From the NCBI RefSeq assembly GCF_003473545.1, contig NZ_QUCM01000032.1, positions 1 through 17,861 of the forward strand: a stretch of 17,861 nt of DNA, read 5' to 3'. The notes under the pieces were generated by a model, which worked only from the letters and a program-made list of their open reading frames with translations, did not search any database and was not told the origin of the DNA. Shown piece by piece: positions 7,432 through 15,491 of this stretch. Made by a program: the position numbers and the translations under genes. The stretch is from Clostridium sp. AM22-11AC (GTDB lineage: Bacteria > Bacillota > Clostridia > Lachnospirales > Lachnospiraceae). The number at the start of each line of letters is the position of its first letter. Positions within the stretch are counted from its first letter, which is position 1.

Positions 7432-8784
7432 GTGAAAACACTGATCAAAAACGGCCTTCTCATCGATTCGGCCAACCAGGTACAGGCTTATTTAAACCTG
7501 ATACTGGAAGACGGAAAGGTAGTGGCTGTAACAGAAGAAGAACCTGAGGCTGACAGGGTTATTGATGCCACAGGAAAAGTAGTGGCTCCTGGTTTTATCG
7601 ACATTCATATGCATGAGGACCCGGTAAAAGACGGAAAAATTGAATTCTGTATCTTTGATGCCATGCTGCGTATGGGCGTTACCACAGCAGTAGGCGGAAA
7701 CTGCGGTATCAATGTGTATGATCCGGTGAAATATCTGGATATGGTAGAAAAAGACGGCGCACCAGTGAATGTAATGCTTTTTGCAGGCCATCAGTATTTC
7801 AGAGAGGCAGCAGGCGCCCTGGATAAATATGCACCTGTTACAAAAGAGCAGCAGGAACATATGAAAAAAGGCCTTGAAAAAGCCCTTGAAGCAGGCTGTG
7901 TGGGAATTTCCTACGGACTTCGCTATGTTCCGGGAACAGGCCGTGACGAATTCTTAGATACTGCTTCCTGCTGTGAAAAGGAACACAGAATGATCTCCGC
8001 TCATGTAAGAGATGACGAGGACAGAGTGTTTGGAGCAGTAGCAGAAGTGGCAGAGGCAGGAAAATTATACAACATTCCGGTGCAGGTATCCCATATCGGC
8101 AGCATGGCCGGTTTCGGACAGATGAAACAGCTGCTGCGCCAGGTAGATGGTTACCGCATGAACGGTATTGATGTTGCCTGCGACTGCTATCCATACTTTG
8201 CATTTTCCACCAGAATTGGCGCAACTACCTATGATGATGGCTGGCTGGAGCGTTATCACTGTGATTACAGTGCATGCCAGCTGACAGAAGGAAAGTATAA
8301 AGGACAGAGATGTACACCGGAGACCTTTGCGGAAATGCGCCGTGACTTCCCGGAGTGCCTGACGGTATGCTATGTAATGGATGAAAATGACATCCGAATG
8401 GCATTTGCAGATCCTGGCGTTATGGTAGGAAGCGACGGCCTCATCGACAATGGCCACGGCCATCCAAGAGCAGCCGGTACTTTCCCAAGATTCCTTTCAG
8501 AGTTTGTAAGAAAAGGGGACATTTCTCTGTATGACGGAATTGAAAAAATGACAGCAGCTCCTGCAAAACGTCTGGGACTTTCTAACAAGGGCCGCTTAAA
8601 TGTAGGCGCTGACGCAGATGTAGTTATCTTTGATATGGAAAAGATCCAGGACGGAGCAAACTTTGACGATCCTATGATCCCACCAACAGGTATTGACTAT
8701 GTGCTGATCGGTGGTGAAGTGGCAGCAAAAGACTGCAAGATCGTAAAGGGAGATCTGGGAACTGCACTGAGAAAGCTGTCATAA
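7432..8784 (+). CDS. N-acyl-D-amino-acid deacylase-like amidohydrolase
   Basis: This 450-residue protein belongs to the D-aminoacylase branch of the amidohydrolase superfamily, which hydrolyses N-acyl-D-amino acids to D-amino acid plus carboxylate. Residues seen: HxH at H59 and H61 (GFIDIHMHED), the bridging cysteine C91 in GNCG that marks D-aminoacylases, H191 and H221 as metal ligands, and catalytic D335 in GSDG followed by HPRAAGTFPRFL, the family signature. Known D-aminoacylases are somewhat longer (about 480-500). GTG 7432 is chosen because AAAGGAGG lies at 7415-7422 and the protein begins MKTLIKNGLL as expected. It follows the desulfhydrase by 72 bases, with no terminator between. Dipeptidase or other N-substituted D-amino-acid hydrolase activity is possible. 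Confidence 0.85.
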   Translation: MKTLIKNGLLIDSANQVQAYLNLILEDGKVVAVTEEEPEADRVIDATGKVVAPGFIDIHMHEDPVKDGKIEFCIFDAMLRMGVTTAVGGNCGINVYDPVKYLDMVEKDGAPVNVMLFAGHQYFREAAGALDKYAPVTKEQQEHMKKGLEKALEAGCVGISYGLRYVPGTGRDEFLDTASCCEKEHRMISAHVRDDEDRVFGAVAEVAEAGKLYNIPVQVSHIGSMAGFGQMKQLLRQVDGYRMNGIDVACDCYPYFAFSTRIGATTYDDGWLERYHCDYSACQLTEGKYKGQRCTPETFAEMRRDFPECLTVCYVMDENDIRMAFADPGVMVGSDGLIDNGHGHPRAAGTFPRFLSEFVRKGDISLYDGIEKMTAAPAKRLGLSNKGRLNVGADADVVIFDMEKIQDGANFDDPMIPPTGIDYVLIGGEVAAKDCKIVKGDLGTALRKLS

Positions 8785-8902
8785 AAAGTATGATAGAAAG
8801 TGTCATAAGATTTTTAAAAATATGGTCAGAAACGTCTGAAAAAGGCGACTGAAAATACAAAAGTACATAATACAAAAAGGAAAAGTGAAAGGGGAAAACA
8901 GT

Positions 8903-10312
8903 ATGGAATTTGGTGTATGGTCACTTGTGCCGCCAGTCCTTACCATTGCGCTGGCACTGACAACGAAAAACGTATTTATCTCACTTTTGATCGGTATCCT
9001 TACAGGAAACTTGGTATTGAACCATTTTGCAGTATTTACAGGCTTAAATGCAGGTATTTACAGCATCCTGGATACCATGACAGAGAGCAACACCCTGATC
9101 ATCGGCTCTGTACTGATCACAGCAGCAGTGATCCATCTGGCAGAGAAGTCCGGCGGTATTGAGGGCTTCGTAAATGTTGTTGTAAAGAAACAGGGGCTCA
9201 TCAAGTCTAAAAGAGGGGCGAACCTTTTCACCTGGCTGTTAGGTCTGGTGGTATTTACTTCCGGGACCTTAAGCTGTATGGTAACAGGTTCTGTTGCAAG
9301 ACCTGTAAATGACGCTTTAAAAGTACCTCATGAGAAAGCAGCTTTTATCGTACATACCACTTCCACACCATGGTGTGTATTATTCCCATTCAGCGGCTGG
9401 CTGGCAGCTATGGCAGGTTATCTGGTAACCGGTGGTGTACCGGAAGATCAGTCTGTATCCGTTCTGTTCCAGTCCCTGTTTATGAACTTCTACTGTATCC
9501 TGGCGATCCTTCTGGTTCTGGTACTGGCATTAACACAGAAAGACTTTGGACCAATGGCGAAGGCAGAAGCCAGAGCAGCAACAACCGGCGAACTGGATGA
9601 TCCGATCCACAAAAAGGCGGACTCCGATACTTCTAAAGCAGTATCTGGTTTCACTCCAAGAGCCATCAACCTGCTTCTTCCGGTAGGTACTCTGATCGCA
9701 GTTATGTTTGCAGCACTGATCATTACTGGTAATGGAAACCTGATGAACGGTTCTGGTATGAAGGCTCTGATCTGGGCAGTTATCATAGCCTTATTAGTAG
9801 CATCTGTTCTTTGCGTAGCAGAAAAAGTATTTACCGTCAGCCAGGTAATTGACGAGATCTTCAAGGGCATGAGCGGCATGCTTCCTATTACCTTTGTTCT
9901 TCTGTTTGGATTTACCATGGGTAATGTAGTTAAGTCTCTGGATACAGGTACTTATCTTTCCAGTATTTTTCAGCAGTTCTTAAGCCCGGCTCTTCTTCCT
10001 GCCTTGACCTTCCTGATCGCAGTCCTGATCTCCTTTGCAACAGGAACTTCTATGGGAACTATGGCTATTATGGCAGTTATTGCACTTCCTATGGCATATT
10101 CCATGGGCAACAGCATTCCGTTAGTAGCAGGAGCTATGTTTGGTGGAAGTATCTTCGGTGACCACGCATCACCTATCTCCGATACCACCATTATGACCTG
10201 TTCCACTACGGGCTGCGATATCATAGACCATATAAAGACCCAGTTCCCTTATGTGTGCAGTATTGCAGTGATCAGTTTTGTACTATACGTGATCGCAGGA
10301 TTTATCATGTAA
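8903..10312 (+). CDS. NhaC-family sodium-coupled antiporter or carrier
   Basis: This is a polytopic inner-membrane protein of 469 residues, with about 11-12 hydrophobic segments, of the NhaC family in the ion transporter superfamily. Signatures include FATGTSMGTMAIM near two thirds of the length and GGSIFGDHASPISDTTIMTC near the C-terminus. Family members include Na+/H+ antiporters and Na+-driven exchangers such as malate/lactate. ATG 8903 with AAAGGGG (about 8888-8894) is preferred to GTG 8885, which would place the ribosome binding site too close. The 118-base gap from the deacylase holds only small hairpins, so it probably belongs to that operon. The context suggests it may move an organic substrate, such as an N-acyl-D-amino acid or its breakdown product, rather than only Na+/H+. 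Confidence 0.85.
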   Translation: MEFGVWSLVPPVLTIALALTTKNVFISLLIGILTGNLVLNHFAVFTGLNAGIYSILDTMTESNTLIIGSVLITAAVIHLAEKSGGIEGFVNVVVKKQGLIKSKRGANLFTWLLGLVVFTSGTLSCMVTGSVARPVNDALKVPHEKAAFIVHTTSTPWCVLFPFSGWLAAMAGYLVTGGVPEDQSVSVLFQSLFMNFYCILAILLVLVLALTQKDFGPMAKAEARAATTGELDDPIHKKADSDTSKAVSGFTPRAINLLLPVGTLIAVMFAALIITGNGNLMNGSGMKALIWAVIIALLVASVLCVAEKVFTVSQVIDEIFKGMSGMLPITFVLLFGFTMGNVVKSLDTGTYLSSIFQQFLSPALLPALTFLIAVLISFATGTSMGTMAIMAVIALPMAYSMGNSIPLVAGAMFGGSIFGDHASPISDTTIMTCSTTGCDIIDHIKTQFPYVCSIAVISFVLYVIAGFIM

Positions 10313-10326
10313 CGAAAAAATGATAT

Positions 10327-10378
10327 AAAAAATCTTCCGGTATGGAAAAATTCCAACACCGGAAGATTTTTTGTTTTT
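10327..10378. terminator. Bidirectional terminator between convergent NhaC and hydrogenase genes
   Basis: A perfect 14-bp stem (10327-10340 with 10359-10372) has As on one side and Ts on the other, so it works in both directions. Its 18-nt apex holds a second perfect hairpin, TGGAA-AAA-TTCCA (43-47 with 51-55 in 103xx numbering), giving a near-continuous long hairpin. It ends the plus-strand D-amino-acid cluster and the minus-strand hydrogenase operon. Confidence 0.9.
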
Positions 10379-10393
10379 ATGATTTTCGCAAAT

Positions 10394-10407
10394 CCCCCAA
10401 AAGGGGG
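10394..10407. repeat. Short GC palindrome CCCCC-AAAA-GGGGG
   Basis: Five Cs and five Gs flank four As, 15 bases beyond the hydrogenase stop codon. Read on the minus strand it is a tight five-pair hairpin in the hydrogenase trailer, before the main terminator. It may protect the 3' end or contribute to termination, but no proper T-run follows. Confidence 0.4.
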
Positions 10408-10421
10408 TCAGATCTCACATC

Positions 10422-12215
10422 TTATCCCTGTAATTTCGCATTGGGATTAATAACATATCCATTGCGGTTTCTCTGAGGACTTGGCGGCATCTGCCACTTG
10501 TTATGGTCAGTATGCAGCAGCATATGGGACTTATGGCTTAATGGCTGTTCAAAGTAGTTGTCATAAAGAGCCTTTACATCCGGATTTTCATGGGAACGGC
10601 GGATATCAGCATTCTCATCCAGGAAATACAGGTTCTTTCCACGCTCAAAGGCCATTTCCATACCGTCATGCTGAGGCTGTCCGCCTCCGCCAACGCAGCC
10701 GCCCGGGCATGCCATGACTTCTACAAATTCGTAATGCTTTTCACCACGTTCAATGGCTTTTAACAGATTTCTGGTATTTCCAAGGCCGCTGACAGCAGCA
10801 ATACGCAGGATCTGTCCATTTAATTCAAATTCTGCTTCTGTAACGCCGGTCTCCTGAGAGGAAGCACGTACATTTTTAAAGGCATCAGGTGCGCAGTTTT
10901 CACCCATGATGGCATAGTAAGCAGTACGAAGAGCTGCTTCCATAACACCGCCTGTAGCTCCAAAGATCACACCGGCACCGGAAGCGTCGTGGAAGATACG
11001 GTCCGGTTCAATATCAGTGAGACGGTCAGTAATGATGCTGGAACCTTTGATCATACGGATCAGCTCGCGGGTAGTGATGACGCAGTCTGTATCATGGCCT
11101 GCATATTCCTTGTAGAACAGCTCCATATTTGCTTCGCCCTTTTTAGCCAGACAAGGCATAATGGCAACGGAGAAGATATCTTCCGGCTTTTTGCCGATCT
11201 GCTCTGCAAAATAGCTCTTCATTACAGCGCCAAACATCTGCATCGGAGACTTGGCAGTAGATAACTGCTTTACAAACTGTGGGAACTCGCTCTTTACAAA
11301 GCGTACCCAGCCAGGACAGCAGGAGGTGAACATAGGACGGTCCTTTAGTTCTCCCTTGCCAAGGCGCACTAACAGCTCATTTGCCTCTTCCATAATGGTA
11401 AGGTCAGCAGTAAAGCAGGAGTCAAATACATAATCAGCGCCCATTTTCTTTAAAGCGTCAAAGATCTTTCCAATAGTAGCTTCTTCCCTTGTAAATCCAA
11501 GGTCTTCACCCCATGCAGCACGGACAGCAGGAGCAACCTGTACAACGACGGTCTTGTTAGGATCCGCTAAAGCTCTCCACAGTTTTTCCGTATCGTCACG
11601 CTCATGAAGGGCGCCAACTGGACAGTGGGTGATACACTGGCCGCAGAGAGAACAGTCCGCTTCATTGATCGTGCGGTTTCCGGTTACATTAATGGTAGAA
11701 CGGGAACCGGTACCTTCCAGATCCCAGATATTCAAGCTCTGGATCTTGTCACAGACCTGAACGCAGCGCATACATTTAATACATTTTTCAGACTGACGGA
11801 TCAGTGGGAAAGTTTTATCCCATGGCTGTTTTTCCAGACGTTCCTCAAAAAGACCGTCCTGGACATTCAGATCTGTTGCGATCTTCTGAAGAGAACAGTT
11901 ACCGCTTCTTACACAGGTAGCGCACCGGCAGTCATGCTGGGATAAGATCAGCTGAACGGTAAGACGGCGGTCTAAGCGCACTTTTGGACTGTTGGTGTAA
12001 ATGACCATACCTTCTTCTACCTTTGTGTTGCAGGCGGTGATCAGGTGGTCACGTCCTTCCAGTTCAATAACACATACGCGGCAGGCAGCGATCTCGTTTA
12101 AACCTTTCCAGTAGCATAAGTGTGGGATATGGATGCCGATAGATTCGGCAGCTTCCATCAGGGTAGTTCCTTCTTTTACAGATACAGGCAGTCTGTCGAT
12201 CGTTAAATTTACCAT
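10422..12215 (-). CDS. [FeFe]-hydrogenase catalytic subunit, group A
   Basis: The enzyme makes or oxidises H2 at an H-cluster. The 597 residues run as follows: a [2Fe-2S] domain (C34, C45, C48, C62), a His-Cys cluster (H94, C98, C101, C107), two [4Fe-4S] ferredoxin clusters (C145, C148, C151, C155 and C188, C191, C194, C198), then the H domain. All three signatures are intact: TSCCPGW (C299 proton path, C300 ligand), MPCLAKKGE (C355) and EVMACPGGCVGGGGQP (C503, C507). FTADLTIMEE is also present. ATG 12215 follows AAAGGAGGG and overlaps the upstream oxidoreductase stop by 7 bases, so the two are translationally coupled and probably form one complex. It looks cytoplasmic, without a signal peptide. 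This layout fits HydDB group A2, glutamate synthase-linked (from memory). Confidence 0.95.
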   Translation of the reverse strand: MVNLTIDRLPVSVKEGTTLMEAAESIGIHIPHLCYWKGLNEIAACRVCVIELEGRDHLITACNTKVEEGMVIYTNSPKVRLDRRLTVQLILSQHDCRCATCVRSGNCSLQKIATDLNVQDGLFEERLEKQPWDKTFPLIRQSEKCIKCMRCVQVCDKIQSLNIWDLEGTGSRSTINVTGNRTINEADCSLCGQCITHCPVGALHERDDTEKLWRALADPNKTVVVQVAPAVRAAWGEDLGFTREEATIGKIFDALKKMGADYVFDSCFTADLTIMEEANELLVRLGKGELKDRPMFTSCCPGWVRFVKSEFPQFVKQLSTAKSPMQMFGAVMKSYFAEQIGKKPEDIFSVAIMPCLAKKGEANMELFYKEYAGHDTDCVITTRELIRMIKGSSIITDRLTDIEPDRIFHDASGAGVIFGATGGVMEAALRTAYYAIMGENCAPDAFKNVRASSQETGVTEAEFELNGQILRIAAVSGLGNTRNLLKAIERGEKHYEFVEVMACPGGCVGGGGQPQHDGMEMAFERGKNLYFLDENADIRRSHENPDVKALYDNYFEQPLSHKSHMLLHTDHNKWQMPPSPQRNRNGYVINPNAKLQG

Positions 12216-14041
12216 AATTTCTCACGCCCTCCTTTGAAGATTCCAAAGCCGAAATGATCGCAGCGGAGGCAGCGTCCGGATTCCTGCGCAATTTCTTTTT
12301 TGTTCATGCAGTTTTCAACACCTTCAAAATCATGTTTTCGTTCACTTGCTTCCCGTTCAGACAGCTCTACACGACCGCAAGGTGTGTGGTCAGCGTTATT
12401 TGGCAGCGGGATCTCTACATTACAGGTGATTTCGTGATGATAGCCTAAATATTCATCAATATTAGCAGCAGTTACCTTGGCAGCAGCTACAGCTTTGATA
12501 ACAGTAGCAGGACCGGAAGCACAGTCACCACCTGCAAATACACCAGGAATATCTGCAAATCCGCCGTTTGGAAGAGTAACGATCTTTCCGCGGGATACAG
12601 GAATGCCAGACTCTTCATAGTGCTTTGTCTCGATATTCTGTCCGATAGCAACGATCATGGTCTGACATGGGATCACATACTCCGGTTCGCCGCTGGCAAT
12701 TACGCTTGCGCGGCCGTCTTTGATGGTGCTGATCATCTGCGGGGTAACACGGACACCGGATACATGTCCATTTTCATCTACTTCAATACCGGCAGGAGCA
12801 ACTAAAGTAAGCAGTTCCACACCTTCAGCGACAGCTGCCTCGATCTCAGCCGGGAGAGCTGTCATATCAGCTACACGACGGCGGTATACGATGCTGACTT
12901 TCTTTGCACCCAGACGGATGGCAGTGCGGACAGCGTCCATGGATACGTTTCCGCCACCAATAACAGCGACTTCCTGTCCGGTAAGATCCGGGCAGTCCCC
13001 GAGACTTACATTTCTAAGGAAACCAACAGCAGAGGTGATGCCTTCTGCATCTTCATTAGGAAGTCCCAGTTTCTTATCTGTAGAAGCACCTACTGTAATA
13101 AGCACTGCATCATATACTTTTCTCAGTTCGTCCAGTTTAATATCTTCACCGATCTTTACATTGTAATGTACCTGGATACCGGTTTCCAGGATCGCATCTG
13201 TATCTTCTTCCAGACGGTCTTTTGGCAGACGGTAGTTTGGAATACCGTAGCGCAGCATACCGCCTAGTTTTGGCAGCATCTCATAAACAGTGACCTGATG
13301 GCCCATTAACTGCAGATAATAAGCAGAAGAGAGACCGGAAGGTCCGCCGCCTACAACAGCGATCTTCTTGCCTGTGGAAGGACCACATGGCGGAGGTGCT
13401 ACTTTTCCTGCAAGGTCAGCAGCAGCACGCTTTAATCCACGGATATTTACAGAGGTATCTACCATATTACGGCGGCAGCGTGCCTCACATGGATGTTCGC
13501 AGATGAAACCGCAGGTAGAAGGGAATGGGTTGTCCTTGCGGATCAGCTGGATGGCGTCTGCATAGCGGCCTTCTCTTACCAGGGCAATATAACCTGGAAT
13601 GTCCACATGGGCCGGACAGAGGGCTACGCAGGGAACCGGCTGGGAAATAGCGCAGCTGCATCGTTTGTTGCGGATATGTGCCTCAAAATCATCACGGCAG
13701 GTATGTACCATACGCCATACCATTTTTGCAGCTTCAGAGCCGATGGCACAGTCTGCGGTCTGCATAATGGAAAGGGAAGTTTCCTCGATCAGGTCCAGTA
13801 TCTCGTAGTCAGCATCACCATTTAATACATTGGTGATCATGTGCTTTAACTGGTGAAGACCTACACGGCAGGGAACACATTTTCCACAGGTCTGTGCATG
13901 GCACATTTCAATAAAGGCCCTTGTTATGTCAACAGGGCAGATACCTGGAGGGCTTGCCACGATACGCTGCTCCAGATTTTTGTAAAGACTCTCAACCATC
14001 AGCTGGTCTTTACTTGGGGTGAACAACTCCAATCTGCTCAT
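12209..14041 (-). CDS. NuoF-domain/GltD-type FAD oxidoreductase, hydrogenase partner
   Basis: This 610-residue fusion probably carries electrons between NAD(P)H and the hydrogenase. Residues about 40-115 match only the C-terminal [4Fe-4S] domain of NuoF, with CGKCVPCR (C52, C55, C58) and C98 at the typical x39 spacing. A GltD/NfnB-type Fe-S domain follows (about 137-210: C138, C142, C177, C181, C185, C189). Then comes an FAD Rossmann motif VVGGGPSG (229-236), a nucleotide-binding motif IGGGNVSMDA (361-370) followed by VYRRR (385-389), where the arginines suggest NADPH, and VFAGGD for FAD. The tail has a CxxC pair (C591, C594). The FMN/NADH-binding core of NuoF is absent. ATG 14041 has a perfect AGGAGG (14048-14053). 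Databases would likely label it glutamate synthase small subunit, but no gltB is present. Confidence 0.9.
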   Translation of the reverse strand: MSRLELFTPSKDQLMVESLYKNLEQRIVASPPGICPVDITRAFIEMCHAQTCGKCVPCRVGLHQLKHMITNVLNGDADYEILDLIEETSLSIMQTADCAIGSEAAKMVWRMVHTCRDDFEAHIRNKRCSCAISQPVPCVALCPAHVDIPGYIALVREGRYADAIQLIRKDNPFPSTCGFICEHPCEARCRRNMVDTSVNIRGLKRAAADLAGKVAPPPCGPSTGKKIAVVGGGPSGLSSAYYLQLMGHQVTVYEMLPKLGGMLRYGIPNYRLPKDRLEEDTDAILETGIQVHYNVKIGEDIKLDELRKVYDAVLITVGASTDKKLGLPNEDAEGITSAVGFLRNVSLGDCPDLTGQEVAVIGGGNVSMDAVRTAIRLGAKKVSIVYRRRVADMTALPAEIEAAVAEGVELLTLVAPAGIEVDENGHVSGVRVTPQMISTIKDGRASVIASGEPEYVIPCQTMIVAIGQNIETKHYEESGIPVSRGKIVTLPNGGFADIPGVFAGGDCASGPATVIKAVAAAKVTAANIDEYLGYHHEITCNVEIPLPNNADHTPCGRVELSEREASERKHDFEGVENCMNKKEIAQESGRCLRCDHFGFGIFKGGREKLW

Positions 14042-14426
14042 ATGAATCCTCCTGAATTTTTATTGTATGTTCATCTGATCAGGCATCTGTCATTACAGAT
14101 ATTGCTGCAAAACCATGCCTGAAATCCTGTGAACACATATTTTGTTTAATGATAATAAATGTCATTAATAAGTATAACATAGAATTGTAAAAAATGCACT
14201 ATAAAAAATACAAAATGTTTGCAATAATTTTTAACAATCTAAAAATTTTTGGTAGCATAGATATAGTATCGTTTGCAGTTCTTATTTCTGCGGTTTTAAA
14301 GGATTTATAGATGATATCAATAAATGAGTAAAATTTTTGAAGGAAAGCGATTGGACAAATTCCCTTCCGCTCGATAAAATAATAACACACAGCAAGAGAT
14401 GCGAAGATTATTTACAGGGGGAAACT
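14042..14426. promoter_or_regulatory. 385-bp AT-rich divergent control region
   Basis: No gene is supported here. It separates the minus-strand hydrogenase operon from the plus-strand ABC importer. It contains the hydrogenase ribosome binding site, a candidate minus-strand promoter (14171-14199), a TAATGA/TCATTA dyad (14147-14152 and 14162-14167), a partial Rex-like site (14142-14159), and a lone TTAACAA half-site (14231-14237). No convincing plus-strand promoter was found; TATAGT (14262-14267) is a -10 candidate without a -35. A GAAGG/CCTTC hairpin (about 14339-14366) lies in the importer leader. Confidence 0.5.
14171..14199 (-). promoter_or_regulatory. Candidate extended -10 promoter of the hydrogenase operon
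   Basis: On the minus strand a -10 TATACT (14176-14171, 5 of 6) is directly preceded by TGT, an extended -10. The hexamer 17 bp upstream, GTGCAT (14199-14194), is a poor -35. Transcription would start near 14164, giving a leader of about 120 nt. Confidence 0.35.
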
Positions 14427-15491
14427 ATGGGGGAGAGTATAAATATAGATCTGCAAAAGAAGGTCAGCCTGACCCGTCAAGAACTGCATGAATTGGAGAC
14501 AAAAGAAAAGACGGGAAAGGAACGGCTGATCGAGAAATTAATATTGGTCCTTCCGGAAATTTGCGCAGTGACAGCAATTTTGGAGTATATGCTGATACCG
14601 GACAATAGTATGAACCGAAATCCGTATACATACCTGGGATTTTTGATCCTGATGATGGTTCTTTATAATGGATACGGCATAGCTGCCGCTATTTTGCATT
14701 GTAAGGGAGATAAGCGGTTGTATGAGAAATTTCGTTACCGTGCGCCCTTATGGTCAGCGCTGTTTTTATTGTTTGCAGGTTATGATTATCTGACCCTGAA
14801 AACAGGAGTTCTTACCCAGCCTTTTGTACCGTGTATGAACTTTATATTAAACGCAGCATGGACAGACCGGGCCATGATACTGGATTGTACCATCCATACG
14901 CTGGGACTTTTATTTTTGGGATATTTTGCAGGTGTGAGCCTGGGACTGGTAACAGGTATTACCTGCGGCTATTCAGAAAAAGCCCGTTACTGGGTAGATC
15001 CGGTGATCAAATTTTTAGGTCCGATCCCTACGTCTACCTGGATCCCGATCATGATGGTCATAGCATCTTCTTTATTTGGAGGAGCGGTATTTATCATTGC
15101 CCTTGGCTCCTGGTTTGCGGTAACCGTTGCGTCTATGACAGGGATCGCAAATGTAGACAGAGATTATTTTGAAGCAGCCCGTACCTTAGGTGCCAGTGAG
15201 CAACAGCTTGTTTTTCAGGTTGCGTTGCCTCACGCCATGCCTTCTATTTTACAGGGATGTACCCAGGCTATGAGCAGTTCCTGTACAGCTATTATGATCG
15301 CAGAGATGCTCGGCGTAAAATCAGGACTTGGATGGTATATGAACTGGAGCAAATCCTGGGCAAGTTATGACAAAATGTTTGCGGCTCTGTTTGTGATCTG
15401 CTTTATTTTTACAGTTGTAACAAAAATATTAGACCGCGTGAAATGCCATGTGCTCAGGTGGCAGAACGGAGCAGTGAAGAATTATGGATGA
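14427..15491 (+). CDS. ABC importer permease, NitT/TauT (SsuC/TauC) type, enlarged
   Basis: This is the membrane channel of a small-organic-anion-type importer, 354 residues against about 250-270 usual. Residues 1-35 are charged and cytoplasmic. Extra hydrophobic segments at about 36-57, 68-90 and 107-120 precede the ordinary BPD_transp_1 domain (about 150-335). The EAA loop, which contacts the ATPase, reads EAARTLGAS with ALPHAMPSILQG (249-277). ATG 14427 with AGGGGG (14416-14421) is preferred; an in-frame TTG at 14337 has no ribosome binding site that would justify it. The gene overlaps the ATPase start by 8 bases. The substrate cannot be read from the permease. Confidence 0.88.
   Translation: MGESINIDLQKKVSLTRQELHELETKEKTGKERLIEKLILVLPEICAVTAILEYMLIPDNSMNRNPYTYLGFLILMMVLYNGYGIAAAILHCKGDKRLYEKFRYRAPLWSALFLLFAGYDYLTLKTGVLTQPFVPCMNFILNAAWTDRAMILDCTIHTLGLLFLGYFAGVSLGLVTGITCGYSEKARYWVDPVIKFLGPIPTSTWIPIMMVIASSLFGGAVFIIALGSWFAVTVASMTGIANVDRDYFEAARTLGASEQQLVFQVALPHAMPSILQGCTQAMSSSCTAIMIAEMLGVKSGLGWYMNWSKSWASYDKMFAALFVICFIFTVVTKILDRVKCHVLRWQNGAVKNYG

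Noticed and set aside
8065..8463. Long minus-strand ORF (132 codons) inside the deacylase gene
   Set aside because: It lies wholly inside a well supported enzyme gene, has no recognisable domain, and several similar antisense ORFs occur opposite other real genes here.
8785..8902. Terminator between the deacylase and NhaC genes
   Set aside because: The hairpins (TATGA/TCATA and TCAGA/TCTGA) are only five pairs with little GC and no proper T-run after them.
12720..13166. Plus-strand ORF (148 codons) opposite the GltD-type gene
   Set aside because: The minus strand encodes clear FAD and NAD(P) motifs in this stretch. The plus-strand product is Ser/Thr/Ala-rich shadow sequence without a family or good ribosome binding site.
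12209..14041. Reading the flavoprotein as true glutamate synthase small subunit (gltD)
   Set aside because: There is no gltB neighbour, an extra NuoF-type domain is fused at the N-terminus, and the gene is translationally coupled to a hydrogenase.
14337..14426. TTG start extending the permease by 30 residues
   Set aside because: TTG is a rare start, no suitably spaced ribosome binding site precedes it, and ATG 14427 has AGGGGG at normal distance.
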